This document shows positions 42,188 through 51,547 of a stretch of DNA of 64,000 nucleotides, in pieces. Under the pieces are notes generated by a model that did no database searches, was not told the origin of the DNA, and saw nothing but the letters and a program-made list of their open reading frames with translations. The position numbers and the translations under genes are program-made. Each line of letters opens with the position of its first letter. Position 1 is the first letter of the stretch. This DNA is from an uncultured Alistipes sp. (GTDB lineage: Bacteria > Bacteroidota > Bacteroidia > Bacteroidales > Rikenellaceae), in contig CALUKI010000002.1 of assembly GCA_944321175.1 (NCBI GenBank), forward strand, positions 62,001 to 126,000. The letters run 5' to 3'.

Positions 42188-42715
42188 CTACTCCATCCAC
42201 TTGACGCGATCGACCGACTCTTCAGGCAGCGGTTTGGGTTCGAAATCGGAGTATCCGAGAGCGATAACGCACAAAACGCCGAACGAGTCGGGCAGCGGCA
42301 GGAACTCCCGCAGGAAATCGACGGCCAGCCCTGCTTCGGGTGCGTCCTTGCGGCACGGGCGGCCATTGACATGCACCCAACAGGATTTCAATCCGGCATC
42401 GACCAGGGCCAGTTGCAGCATCGTGGCAGCAATCGCGGCATTATCGACCCACAAATCGCTTGCCGCACGGTCTCCCATTACTACGATCGCCGCAGGCGCG
42501 GCAGCCAGCGGTGCGGCGCCGTAATCACGCATGCCCGCCATTCGGTGCACGATTTCGGGTTTCCGAACGACCAGAAAGCGTGTCGAACGGCAGTTGCGCG
42601 ACGACGGGGCCTGCAAGGCAACGGCAAGCACCTGCCTCAAGACATCATGCGGGACCTCCCGATCGGAAAATTTACGCACGGAACGCCGTGCAGCGACTAC
42701 TTGTTGAAACTCCAT
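42188..42715 (-). CDS. Nitroreductase-family protein
   Basis: About 175 residues, FMN-binding nitroreductase fold. The conserved N-terminal ARRSVRKFSDREVP is present, with later FMN-contact stretches (QAPSSRNCRSTRFLVV). The ATG at 42715 is used because MEFQQVVAARRSVRKF matches the family start. The substrate is unknown. Single gene with its own promoter. Confidence 0.8.
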   Translation of the reverse strand: MEFQQVVAARRSVRKFSDREVPHDVLRQVLAVALQAPSSRNCRSTRFLVVRKPEIVHRMAGMRDYGAAPLAAAPAAIVVMGDRAASDLWVDNAAIAATMLQLALVDAGLKSCWVHVNGRPCRKDAPEAGLAVDFLREFLPLPDSFGVLCVIALGYSDFEPKPLPEESVDRVKWME

Positions 42716-42744
42716 CGTAGGGAATCGTTTTAACATTTACAGAG

Positions 42745-42752
42745 CAAAGATA
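42745..42752 (-). promoter_or_regulatory. Nitroreductase promoter -7 box
   Basis: Minus-strand TATCTTTG, about 29 bases before the start at 42715. Confidence 0.6.
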
Positions 42753-42805
42753 CGCCATCGCATGAAAAAACCGGCAGCCGGCACCGGTTATTTTCATTTT
42801 TTGCG

Positions 42806-42813
42806 TACTTTTG
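42806..42813 (+). promoter_or_regulatory. rnpB promoter -7 box
   Basis: TACTTTTG, just before the RNase P RNA at 42817, giving a transcript start matching the mature 5' end. Confidence 0.65.
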
Positions 42814-42816
42814 CGG

Positions 42817-43180
42817 TGCAGGCTCGCCTTGTCGCTGCCCCGTACGGGGGAGAGGAAAGTCCGGGCAACGCAGAGCACCGTCCAAGTTAACGGCTTGATG
42901 GTCGTAAGGTCATAGGAAACGTAACAGAAAAGAACCGCCCGTGCCTGCACGGGTAAGGGTGAAAAGGCGGGGTAAGAGCCCACCGCGTCGGCAGTGATGT
43001 CGGCGGCCGTACGTCTGACGGGTTGCAAGACCGTGTATACCGGCAATGAAGGGTTGCTCGTCCGATGCCGGGGGGTAGGTTGCTTGAGGCGGCGGGAGAC
43101 TGCCGTCGTAGATAAATGACAAGGGCTCCGTACCGGCAGCGCGCAGCGGAGTACAGAACCCGGCTTACAGAGCCTGCAAG
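42817..43180 (+). ncRNA. rnpB: RNase P RNA
   Basis: About 364 nt. Helix P1 is formed by TGCAGGCTC at the 5' end and GAGCCTGCA at the 3' end. The universally conserved core GAGAGGAAAGTCCGGGC and the 3' segment ACAGAACCCGGCTTACAG are present and in the right order. It is bacterial type A-like in size. The ends are set by P1 pairing and are accurate to a few bases. Confidence 0.95.
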
Positions 43181-43186
43181 GAAAAA

Positions 43187-43216
43187 GGCGATCCCGAACG
43201 GGGATCGCCTTTCTTT
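43187..43216 (+). terminator. rnpB terminator
   Basis: A 9-pair stem (GGCGATCCC with GGGATCGCC) around GAACG, followed by TTTCTTT. It is immediately 3' of the RNA. Confidence 0.85.
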
Positions 43217-43284
43217 ACGATGGTGCCGTATCGTCGTCCGGAACGGCACCATCCGAAAACGGAATCTCCGTTAATCGGGATACG

Positions 43285-43863
43285 CTATTTACGCGTATTG
43301 TTGGCAATGGCGGCCAAAGCCCGGTAGAGTTCGGCCAGCACCCGCGCTCCGACGACGATCAGGAATCCATAGACCGGATAAAGCAGCACCGAGAGGAAGC
43401 TTCCGCCGACCAGCATTCCCAGATTCAGCATCTGACCGATCGACTGCGCATCGGAGCCGAGGAAGACCAGCACGACGAGGGAAATGCAGCATCCGCCGAC
43501 GCCGATAAACATCCCCAGCCACTCTCCGCAGGTCTGGAGGAAATGCGAGAAGACGGGAATCGCTACGAAATCATCGTTTTCGCCCGTCGATACATTGACC
43601 TTGTCGCTGCGGTTCCACCAGATCTGGAATCCGAACCAGGCGAGCGCACAAAGGATGAGAAAGAGCAGCAGGAAAGTGATGATGACCTTCCCGCCGAATC
43701 TGAAGAGTCCGCTGTCGATAGCCACGACCAGTACGGCGATCGGGAAGATCAGATTGATGACCGCAAGCAGTTTGTAGAGCCAGCGGAACGGTTTGCGGAA
43801 GAATGCCCCGTTGTCGATGAAAGCAAGAACGGGATTCAGGAACGTAAAGAATTTGTTGTTCAT
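43285..43863 (-). CDS. Hypothetical multi-pass membrane protein
   Basis: 192 residues with four predicted helices (about 32-50, 60-82, 115-135, 148-172) and no recognised family. The start MNNKFFTFLNPVLAFIDNGAFFRKPFRWLYKLLAVI resembles conserved Bacteroidetes inner-membrane proteins of unknown function. A TATATTTG box lies 44 bases upstream on this strand. Confidence 0.65.
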   Translation of the reverse strand: MNNKFFTFLNPVLAFIDNGAFFRKPFRWLYKLLAVINLIFPIAVLVVAIDSGLFRFGGKVIITFLLLFLILCALAWFGFQIWWNRSDKVNVSTGENDDFVAIPVFSHFLQTCGEWLGMFIGVGGCCISLVVLVFLGSDAQSIGQMLNLGMLVGGSFLSVLLYPVYGFLIVVGARVLAELYRALAAIANNTRK

Positions 43864-43906
43864 AACAGGTGAGATTTAAGGTTCTGCCGGAAAAGTCCGT
43901 CGGTCT

Positions 43907-43914
43907 CAAATATA
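43907..43914 (-). promoter_or_regulatory. Promoter -7 box of the membrane protein gene
   Basis: Minus-strand TATATTTG, about 44 bases before the start at 43863. Confidence 0.6.
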
Positions 43915-44080
43915 ATGTTTTTCTCTGACAATCGGAACATTTCGGGCGGACAACCGAAGAAAAAAACGCATGGAGTAGCGGAAAAGCCGCCGCTTCCCGC
44001 TACTCTTCTCCGGCAGAACCGGCATCCGGCTGCCTGAAGCGCTCTCCGGACGAACAAGCCCCGCCGAATCCGACAGCGAC

Positions 44081-44111
44081 AAAAAGGGGTATGCCTTTGC
44101 AAGCATACCCC
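44081..44111 (-). terminator. Terminator of the C1-type peptidase gene
   Basis: A 9-pair stem GGGGTATGC/GCATACCCC. On the minus strand five T follow (44081-44085). It lies about 48 bases after the peptidase stop. Confidence 0.8.
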
Positions 44112-44158
44112 GTTCCGTGTCCGGTCACCGCTGCTGCGGTTGCCGCAGCGACAGCGCG

Positions 44159-45340
44159 CTAAAGCCCCATCTTTTTGCGGATCTCCTTCGGAATAGCCTC
44201 TTTATTGACCATTACCGACATCGTCTTGTAGGCGACGAACGGACGCGAGAAGTAGTAATACCCGTCATAAGGCGGGCGTACGCCCCACGAATTCTTTACC
44301 TTGTAATAGGCGTTTCCGGCCTGATCGACCGCCGTCCCCGTGATCTGCATTCCGTGATCGTCCGTCGTCTCGTAGTTGTCGAACGCCTCCTGACGCATCT
44401 CCTGCGTAATGGTGCGCTCCTTGCCGGGCTTGTCGAACTTGTAGAGCGCCTCCTCCTTCTCTTTGGCGGAGAGCTTGCCCCAACGCTCCGCATCGGTGCC
44501 GCTCATGCTCGACAGATCCGCCTGCGGAACGATACCGATCGCCTTCGTGCGGCTGAATCCTTTTTCGCTCACATCGGTGCCCCACAGCACGGTGTATCCC
44601 GATTCGAGCGAATTGTCCACGACGGCCATCATCTCGTCGAGCGGCAGGTTCCATACCTTGCCCCACATCCAGTTGTCGGGAACCTCAAGCACGAACTCCT
44701 CATAGAAGGGGTGGTGCGTGAAGGAGCTGATCTCCACATAGTCGTTCATGTCCAGCGGCAACGACGCGGCAAACGATTCGGGCGTGTACTCTTTCCCCTC
44801 CCAGACGAATGTTTCGGGTTTGGGACCCAGATAGGCATCCAGAATCCCGTCCAGCCCGCGCTGCCAGGCCGTCGTCAGTTTGTTGCCGGCAATCACGGCA
44901 TCCATATAGGCCTTGATGACCCGATCGATCTCCGTAAAATCGGGCAACGTCGTTCCATAACAGAGCCCCGGATAGACCTCTTCGGGAACGATGCCGTATT
45001 TGGCAATTCCATCCGTGACATCGCGCGATCCGCCGCCTACGGCCAGATTGAGCGAGCCGTGCAGACGGGCATATTTCACGGCCTTTTCGAAATAGGCATT
45101 CCGCACGATCCACATTTCCGACAGATCGACCGGCTTGCCGCCTTCGCGCAGAATCTCGCTCTCAAGAAAAGCAAGGGCGGAATAGGCCCAACAGGTGCCG
45201 CTGCGATTCTGATCCTTGACCGAAGTTGCGGGGAGCGTTTTCACATCCGTGAAACGGTATCCCTCTTCTTTCTGCGGCTCTTGAGCCGATACGCCCCACG
45301 CCAGCATCAGCATCAGGGGCGCAAGCAGGATATTCTTCAT
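44159..45340 (-). CDS. Exported C1B-family cysteine aminopeptidase
   Basis: 393 residues. A signal peptide (MKNILLAPLMLMLAWGVSAQ) is followed by the bleomycin-hydrolase-type fold. Catalytic residues are Gln and Cys in VKDQNRSGTCWAYS (Q44, C50), His in TDDHGMQITG, and Asn in KVKNSWG. It is therefore an exported aminopeptidase, unlike the cytosolic PepC of Gram-positives. The substrate is unknown. It ends a transcript with a clear terminator. topA is 34 bases upstream. Confidence 0.85.
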   Translation of the reverse strand: MKNILLAPLMLMLAWGVSAQEPQKEEGYRFTDVKTLPATSVKDQNRSGTCWAYSALAFLESEILREGGKPVDLSEMWIVRNAYFEKAVKYARLHGSLNLAVGGGSRDVTDGIAKYGIVPEEVYPGLCYGTTLPDFTEIDRVIKAYMDAVIAGNKLTTAWQRGLDGILDAYLGPKPETFVWEGKEYTPESFAASLPLDMNDYVEISSFTHHPFYEEFVLEVPDNWMWGKVWNLPLDEMMAVVDNSLESGYTVLWGTDVSEKGFSRTKAIGIVPQADLSSMSGTDAERWGKLSAKEKEEALYKFDKPGKERTITQEMRQEAFDNYETTDDHGMQITGTAVDQAGNAYYKVKNSWGVRPPYDGYYYFSRPFVAYKTMSVMVNKEAIPKEIRKKMGL

Positions 45341-45374
45341 GGGTAATTTCGTTTTATCGTTTGTTGTTCTGCAT

Positions 45375-47678
45375 CTATTTCTTCTTCGACGAGCCGACGA
45401 TCTTCAGGCAGTCATCCAGCGTCAGGGCTTCGGGCTTTGTCCCGCGCGGGATCCGATAGTTCTTCCCCCTGTAAGCGATATAGGGTCCGTAACGGCCGTT
45501 TTTAACCAGCATGTCGGCATCCTCGGCAAACGTTTTGACCGGCGTGTTTGCCGCCGCCTTCCGGGCCTGATCGCTGCGGATCAGCTCCATCGCCTGTTCG
45601 AGCGTCAACGTATAGGGATCGTCCTCCTTGCCGAGCGAGGCAAAGGTCGATTTGCCCCAACGTACATAGGCGCCGAAACGGCCGAGTCCCACTACGACCG
45701 GTTCGCCCTCACACTCGCCCAACGTACGCGGCAAAGCGAAGAGTTCGAGGGCTTCGTCGAGCGTGATCGATTCGATGAGCTGGCCTTTGCGCAGCGAGGC
45801 GAAACGCGGTTTTCCGTCCGCACCCCCTTCGATCTCCACCATCGGGCCGTAGCGGCCGATGCGCGCCCGCACCGCACGCCCCGTTGCAGGATCGGTTCCC
45901 AAAACCCTGATCTGTGCATTTTTGTCGGTCTGGGTTTCGATCGCCGTATCGACCATCCGATGGAACGGGCCGTAAAAGTCATCGATCATCCGGGTCCATG
46001 TGATCTTTCCGTCAGCCACGCGGTCGAACTCCTTCTCCACATTTGCCGTAAAGTTGTAGTCCATGATGGGTGCGAACTGCTGTTCGAGGTAGTCGTTCAC
46101 CACCATCCCGATATCGGTCGGCTGAAGCCGGTTCTTCTCCTTTCCGAAGCTCTCGCCGAGCATCTTCGACGTCACCTTGCCACCGGCGAGCGTCAGTTGT
46201 TCGCAGGAGCGTTTTTGCCCCTCCTTGTTCTGCTTGACGACATATCCGCGATTGATGATCGTCGTAATCGTCGGCGCATAGGTCGAAGGGCGGCCTATGC
46301 CCAACTCTTCGAGCCGTTTGACCAGCGACGCCTCATTGTAGCGGGCCGGCGGCATCGTAAACCGCTGGGTCGCGGTAATCGCTTCGTACAGGAGCCTGTC
46401 GCCGACCGCCAGCTTGGGCAGCAGACCGCCGCTCTCCTCGGCCGGTTCTTCGTCCGTCGATTCCGAATAAAGACGCAGGAACCCGTCGAAACGCACCACC
46501 TCCCCCGCAGCCGAAAACTGCTCGGCATGCCGTTCCATTCCAATGGCGACGGTCGTCCGATCCAGATCCGCCGGCACCATCTGCGATGCCACCGTACGTT
46601 TCCAGATCAGTTCATACAACCGTTTCTCCGAAGCCGTGCCTTCGATCGTCTGCCGGTCGATATACGAGGGGCGGATCGCTTCATGAGCCTCCTGCGCACC
46701 CTTTGTTTTTGTTTTGTAATTGTGGATGGATGCGTATTTCTCGCCGAAAAGTTTCGTGATCTCCTCCTTGCACTGGGCCAGCGCCATCGTCGAAAGATTG
46801 ACCGAGTCGGTACGCATGTAGGTGATCAACCCCTGTTCATAGAGGTGTTGTGCAACCGACATGGTCTGAGCGACCGACATCCCCAGTTTACGGCCGGCCT
46901 CCTGCTGCAATGTCGAGGTGGTAAAGGGCGGGGCGGGATAACGCCGTACGGGTTTCTCCTCGACCTTTGCCACCGAGAAGGTCTCATCGGCGCATCCGAG
47001 GAGGAAGGCCTCGGCCGCCTCATGCGATTCGAAGCGCGTCGAGGCCTCGGCACGGAAAAGCGTCCGCTCCTTGTCGGCCCCTGCGACATAGAACTGCGCC
47101 ACGACACGATAATAGGGCGTCGATTTGAAGGCGATGATCTCCCGCTCGCGCTCGACCAGCAGCCGTACCGCCACACTCTGCACGCGGCCGGCCGACAGCG
47201 ACGGCCGCACCTTTTTCCAGAGCACGGGCGACAATTCGAACCCCACAAGACGGTCCAGCACACGCCGGGCCTGCTGTGCATTGACCAGATTCATGTTTAC
47301 CGTGCGGGGATGCTCGACAGCCTCCAGAATGGCCCGTTTGGTAATTTCGTGGAAGACGATCCGTCTGGTCTGTTCGACCGGAAGGCCCAACACTTCGGTC
47401 AGGTGCCATGCGATAGCCTCCCCTTCGCGGTCTTCATCGGATGCGAGCCATACGGTACGGCCCTTGGCCGCGCGCAGCAGCTCCTCCACCACTTTGCGTT
47501 TATCCTTCGGAATCTCATAAACCGGTGCGAAACCGTTGCTCATATCGATTCCCAGATCCTTTTTCGACAGGTCGCGGATATGACCGAAACTCGACTTGAC
47601 CATGAACTCCTTTCCCAAAAACTTTTCAATGGTCCTGGCCTTGGCCGGCGACTCGACGATTACTAAATTCTCCTGCAT
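45375..47678 (-). CDS. topA: DNA topoisomerase I
   Basis: 767 residues, type IA. The TOPRIM domain has VIVESPAKARTIEKFLG and DEDREGEAIAWHL. The active-site Tyr is in ITYMRTDSVNLS. The C-terminus carries Bacteroidetes-type repeats (for example RYGPYIAYRGKNYRIPRGTKPEAL and GRFGAYVRWGKSTFASL) instead of the zinc-binding CxxC fingers of E. coli. It relaxes negative supercoils. The start at MQENLVIVESPAK (47678) is the family start. An extra MEFT is possible at 47690. Confidence 0.93.
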   Translation of the reverse strand: MQENLVIVESPAKARTIEKFLGKEFMVKSSFGHIRDLSKKDLGIDMSNGFAPVYEIPKDKRKVVEELLRAAKGRTVWLASDEDREGEAIAWHLTEVLGLPVEQTRRIVFHEITKRAILEAVEHPRTVNMNLVNAQQARRVLDRLVGFELSPVLWKKVRPSLSAGRVQSVAVRLLVEREREIIAFKSTPYYRVVAQFYVAGADKERTLFRAEASTRFESHEAAEAFLLGCADETFSVAKVEEKPVRRYPAPPFTTSTLQQEAGRKLGMSVAQTMSVAQHLYEQGLITYMRTDSVNLSTMALAQCKEEITKLFGEKYASIHNYKTKTKGAQEAHEAIRPSYIDRQTIEGTASEKRLYELIWKRTVASQMVPADLDRTTVAIGMERHAEQFSAAGEVVRFDGFLRLYSESTDEEPAEESGGLLPKLAVGDRLLYEAITATQRFTMPPARYNEASLVKRLEELGIGRPSTYAPTITTIINRGYVVKQNKEGQKRSCEQLTLAGGKVTSKMLGESFGKEKNRLQPTDIGMVVNDYLEQQFAPIMDYNFTANVEKEFDRVADGKITWTRMIDDFYGPFHRMVDTAIETQTDKNAQIRVLGTDPATGRAVRARIGRYGPMVEIEGGADGKPRFASLRKGQLIESITLDEALELFALPRTLGECEGEPVVVGLGRFGAYVRWGKSTFASLGKEDDPYTLTLEQAMELIRSDQARKAAANTPVKTFAEDADMLVKNGRYGPYIAYRGKNYRIPRGTKPEALTLDDCLKIVGSSKKK

Positions 47679-47696
47679 CGTAAACTCCATATATGC

Positions 47697-47723
47697 GAAA
47701 ACCTAAGCTCTTCGACTTAGGTT
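47697..47723 (-). terminator. Terminator between DUF4270 and topA genes
   Basis: An 8-pair stem AACCTAAG/CTTAGGTT. On the minus strand it is followed by TTTTC. It ends the DUF4270 transcript before the topA start. Confidence 0.65.
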
Positions 47724-47746
47724 CGCTCCGTGTGTGTATCGTTCTG

Positions 47747-49321
47747 TTATTTGATCAACGTATAGGTCAGTTCCAAATGGATCGGAGCGTTGTCTCCCGC
47801 TGCGATGCCGCCCTGCAGGGCAACGTGGTTGAAGGTAAAGAGATCCGTTGCCCCCGGCGCCACATAGACCGTCAACAGTTTTTTCTGCTCATCGGTATAT
47901 TGCTTTCTGCCGTCGGGCCCTTCGGGAGCCGACTGATAGGCTTTCCACAACCGCTGGACATGGCCTGAAATATTGAGCACATAGCAACCCAGGCTGCGGT
48001 TCAGATAACCGCCATAGGGGAGCGTCACTTCGTATTCCTGTTCATAGGCGTAGGCATAATCCGAAACGGGCGTCAGCGTCCGATAATCGGTATAGAGGCC
48101 CAGGCGGCTGACCGAAGCGTCGAAGCGTTCGATCACCTTCTGGCTGAAAGACTGTTCCCAGCCTTCGTTGGTCACGCCATCGACATAGATCGAGAGCAGC
48201 GCCTGATTGATGGCGACCGACGTATATTCCGTACCCTCCTGCAACGTCCCCAGCTGCTCCATGAATTCGTCGTTGAAAGTCAGTTCGATCAACGCGCCGC
48301 CCATGCCTTCGACATAGGCGAGTTCGACGGGCTGCCGGTCATCGGCCACTCCGTCGGGCTTCTCCGTGATGGCATCGTAATCGATAAAGGCGGTATTGGT
48401 CCGTTCTACGGTATTGATCGAGACGTTTCCGTACTCCGTAGCATAGTCGTCGTAGAAATAGAAGAGCGTCTGAACCGTATCGCGGATCAACGTCGCATCG
48501 ATCGAATCACGGTTTCGGCCGTAGAGCATCATTCCCGACTCGTTGAGCGTCGTAGCGAAGGTGGCGCCGGTATTTCCGGAGAAGTCGAGCGGCAGGATGG
48601 CCAGGCCGCAGAAGTAATTCACCCACAGGGAGTCCTTGACATAGACCGTCGAGTCGTTCTTGTACTTTCCCTCCTGCATCATCAGCTCCTTGACGAAATC
48701 CAGGCCGTCGGCCGTCGGCTCCATCGTAACGGCCTCCGTAGCGGGGCCGGTTGTCGTGCCGTCGGGGAACGTAAAGGTAAACAACGGCTTGCTCTTGTCG
48801 ATCACGTTCTGCTCGTCGAGTTTGAAACTGGAGAAGAACGTCGTATCGGCCACGCCGTCGCCGTCGCCGTCATGATTGGTCAGATAGTCGTTGTTGAGGA
48901 CCCTGTACACGCCGAAACGCTGCGGTTCGAGGGTGTCTCCGGCATAGGAGGAGATGTTCAGAAGCAGCTGCATCGAGTCGAAAATCGGGCGGTATCCATA
49001 CCAATGCTCCCGATCCGAGGTCGAAACCCACAGATACTGGGTAAGGAATCCGGCCTTGCGGATACCGAAGGTGTCGCTTTTGGTCGTACCGAAATAGCCG
49101 TAGGAGAGATTCGACGATTTGATCGAATCGCTTTTGAACATCCGCGCATCGAACCCTTTCCGGAAACTGTGCTGCCGGATTTTCATCTGCTGGCTGCCGG
49201 GCACCAGTTCGTAGCCCAGCGTATCATCCACGCTCGTGCAACCCGCGAAGGTCATCAGCCCTGCGACGCCCGTCACGACAAGGGCGTTGATCCAGTTGCG
49301 GACGCCGTTATAATTTCTCAT
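47747..49321 (-). CDS. DUF4270-family lipoprotein
   Basis: 524 residues. The signal peptide and lipobox LMTFAGC put the first residue of the mature protein at C22. The rest is a beta-rich surface protein of the Bacteroidetes DUF4270 family, probably anchored in the outer membrane. The ATG at 49321 is used. It overlaps the upstream half-length glycogen synthase gene by 14 bases, a conserved pairing in Bacteroidetes. The function is unknown. Confidence 0.8.
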   Translation of the reverse strand: MRNYNGVRNWINALVVTGVAGLMTFAGCTSVDDTLGYELVPGSQQMKIRQHSFRKGFDARMFKSDSIKSSNLSYGYFGTTKSDTFGIRKAGFLTQYLWVSTSDREHWYGYRPIFDSMQLLLNISSYAGDTLEPQRFGVYRVLNNDYLTNHDGDGDGVADTTFFSSFKLDEQNVIDKSKPLFTFTFPDGTTTGPATEAVTMEPTADGLDFVKELMMQEGKYKNDSTVYVKDSLWVNYFCGLAILPLDFSGNTGATFATTLNESGMMLYGRNRDSIDATLIRDTVQTLFYFYDDYATEYGNVSINTVERTNTAFIDYDAITEKPDGVADDRQPVELAYVEGMGGALIELTFNDEFMEQLGTLQEGTEYTSVAINQALLSIYVDGVTNEGWEQSFSQKVIERFDASVSRLGLYTDYRTLTPVSDYAYAYEQEYEVTLPYGGYLNRSLGCYVLNISGHVQRLWKAYQSAPEGPDGRKQYTDEQKKLLTVYVAPGATDLFTFNHVALQGGIAAGDNAPIHLELTYTLIK

Positions 49322-50105
49322 AGAATTCATTGTAATTGTCGAACCCTTCCGCCGTCGGCTCCTGATATTCCAGCACCGGTTTTCCGCTGCGGCGGGCATA
49401 CTCCGCCACGTCGTTGTCGATTTTTTGCGACGCCAGCACGATACCATCGGCATAGTCCATAACGAAACGCATGAGATTTTGGTATGACGGGTCGTCGAGA
49501 ATTTCAAGATTTTCATCTTTCACCCCTTCGTGTTCGATTTTCGAGCGGAAGCCGGCATCGAGTTTTCCGGGGAAAGCGTCGTCGTAGAGCGACAGGACGA
49601 TCTTCACATCCCGGAAGACGGGGTCATCGGCGAACATGTGCCTGAGATAGATCGGGACAACGGCCGCGAACCAGCCGTGGCAATGCACCACCGAGGGTGT
49701 CCAACGCAATTTCTTGACGGTTTCGAGGACGCCGCGGGCGAAGAAGATCGCCCGTTCGTCGTTGTCGGCGAACCACCCCTCGTCGTCGGACAGAATCGCC
49801 TTCCGTGCGAAATAGTCGTCGTTGTCGATGAAATAGATCTGCACGCGCACGGCAGGAATCGAAGCCACCTTGATGATGAGTTGATGATCGTTGTCATCGA
49901 TGATGAGATTCATGCCCGAAAGACGGATCACCTCATGCAGCTGATTCCGGCGTTCGTTGATACAACCGTATCGCGGCATGAAGGTTCGGATTTCATTCCC
50001 CCGCTCCTGCATTGCCTGCACCAGGGACCGGCACGACAGAGCCTCTTCCGATTCGGGAAGATAGGGGAAGATCTCCTGACACACATATAATATCTTACCA
50101 GCCAT
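49308..50105 (-). CDS. Half-length glycogen-synthase-like protein (GT5 N-terminal fold)
   Basis: 265 residues, covering only the N-terminal Rossmann half of a GT5 glycogen/starch synthase (MAGKILYVCQEIFPYLPES and HCHGWFAAVVPIYLRHMF, near residue 130). The conserved ADP-glucose-binding KxGGLxDV motif is replaced by ESEEALSCRSLVQ, and there is no C-terminal half. This is common in Bacteroidales and makes catalysis doubtful. The start at 50105 begins the family N-terminus. A promoter box is 194 bases upstream. Confidence 0.7.
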   Translation of the reverse strand: MAGKILYVCQEIFPYLPESEEALSCRSLVQAMQERGNEIRTFMPRYGCINERRNQLHEVIRLSGMNLIIDDNDHQLIIKVASIPAVRVQIYFIDNDDYFARKAILSDDEGWFADNDERAIFFARGVLETVKKLRWTPSVVHCHGWFAAVVPIYLRHMFADDPVFRDVKIVLSLYDDAFPGKLDAGFRSKIEHEGVKDENLEILDDPSYQNLMRFVMDYADGIVLASQKIDNDVAEYARRSGKPVLEYQEPTAEGFDNYNEFYEKL

Positions 50106-50298
50106 CGCCAATAGATGAATTTTCGCTTCCGTCGCGGGCGGAGTGTCGCTGACGCACGGAACGTGCGGGCGCATCACCGTTTCCCGCTCTTGTTACCGGA
50201 ACGTCCGCGCCGGAATACGGTCTCCGGCCTTCGCCGCTTCTTCCGCGCGCGGCCGGATCGGCAGTCACATCCGGCAGGGTCGCACGGGGTTCATTTCA

Positions 50299-50306
50299 CA
50301 AAGATA
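50299..50306 (-). promoter_or_regulatory. Promoter -7 box of the glycogen-synthase-like/DUF4270 genes
   Basis: Minus-strand TATCTTTG, about 194 bases before the start at 50105. If it is used, the leader is long. Confidence 0.5.
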
Positions 50307-50356
50307 CGAAAAAAATCCGAAAAACAGCCGCCAGGGGCAAAACGTCCCGCAGCGCA

Positions 50357-51406
50357 TTACAGGATCAGCATGGCATCGCCATAGGTTCCGAAGCGATACC
50401 CCTCCTCGCGAGCGACCTTGTAGGCGTTCATCACACAGTCGTATCCGCCGAAGGCGGCCACCATCATCAGCTGTGTGGAATAGGGCAGCTGGAAGTTCGA
50501 AACCATCGCATCCGCAACCGTAAATTCATACGGCGAGAAGATGAATTTGTTTGTCCACCCCTCACCGGCATTGATCATCCCGTTTGTCGAGACGACCGTT
50601 TCGAGAGTCCGCATCACCGTTGTTCCGACCGACACCACCTTGCGACCTGCCGTTTTGGCCCTGTTGACCGCACCGGCAGTCGCATCGGGAACGATGAACT
50701 GTTCGGAATCCATCTTGTGTTTCGACAGGTCCTCGACATCCACCGTCCGGAAATTTCCCAGACCGGCATGGAGGGTCAGGAAGGCGCAATCGATCCCCCG
50801 GATCTCCATCCGCTTCATCAGATGTTTCGAGAAGTGCATGCCGGCCGTCGGGGCCACTACGGCACCCTCCTTGTCGGCAAAGATCGTCTGATAGCGCTCC
50901 GCATCCTCCGGCTCGACCTTTTCCCTGACCCAACGGGGCAAAGGCGTTTCACCCAATTTGAACAGTGCGGCCTTGAATTCGTCGTAATCGCCGTCGAAGA
51001 GGAAGCGCAGGGTCCGGCCGCGCGAGGTCGTATTGTCGATGACCTCGGCCACCATCAGGTCGTCATCACCGAAATAGAGCTTGTTTCCGATGCGGATTTT
51101 GCGGGCCGGATCGACCAGCACGTCCCACAGCCGCAGATCGCGGTTCAATTCGCGGAGCAGAAAGATTTCGATTTCGGCGCCTGTCTTCTCCTTGTTGCCA
51201 TAGAGGCGTGCCGGAAAGACTTTCGTATCGTTGAACACGAAGAGATCCCCCTCGTCGAAGTAGTCGATAATATCCTTGAAAATGCGGTGTTCGATCGTAC
51301 CTTTGTCGCGGTTGACCACCATCAGGCGCGCCTCGTCGCGGTTTTCGGCCGGATACCTGGCCAGCATTTCGGGGTTGAACTCGTAGCCGTACTGTGATAA
51401 TTTCAT
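50357..51406 (-). CDS. queA: tRNA preQ1(34) S-adenosylmethionine ribosyltransferase-isomerase
   Basis: 349 residues. It transfers and isomerises the ribosyl part of SAM onto preQ1 at tRNA position 34, making epoxyqueuosine. The signatures are [24 protein letters not shown] and [21 protein letters not shown]. The length is typical. It is located downstream of truB, as in other Bacteroidales. Confidence 0.93.
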   Translation of the reverse strand: MKLSQYGYEFNPEMLARYPAENRDEARLMVVNRDKGTIEHRIFKDIIDYFDEGDLFVFNDTKVFPARLYGNKEKTGAEIEIFLLRELNRDLRLWDVLVDPARKIRIGNKLYFGDDDLMVAEVIDNTTSRGRTLRFLFDGDYDEFKAALFKLGETPLPRWVREKVEPEDAERYQTIFADKEGAVVAPTAGMHFSKHLMKRMEIRGIDCAFLTLHAGLGNFRTVDVEDLSKHKMDSEQFIVPDATAGAVNRAKTAGRKVVSVGTTVMRTLETVVSTNGMINAGEGWTNKFIFSPYEFTVADAMVSNFQLPYSTQLMMVAAFGGYDCVMNAYKVAREEGYRFGTYGDAMLIL

Positions 51407-51547
51407 TGTCGAAACTGTTGAATTTCAATCATCCGTTCCATTTTTCGGCAGGACATCCGCGACCCGGCGGCCTGTCGGAACCCCCGTTTCAAGGCGCCTC
51501 CTCCCCGCTGAAAATACAGAACAATCAAGGTAAATACGATAAAAAAA

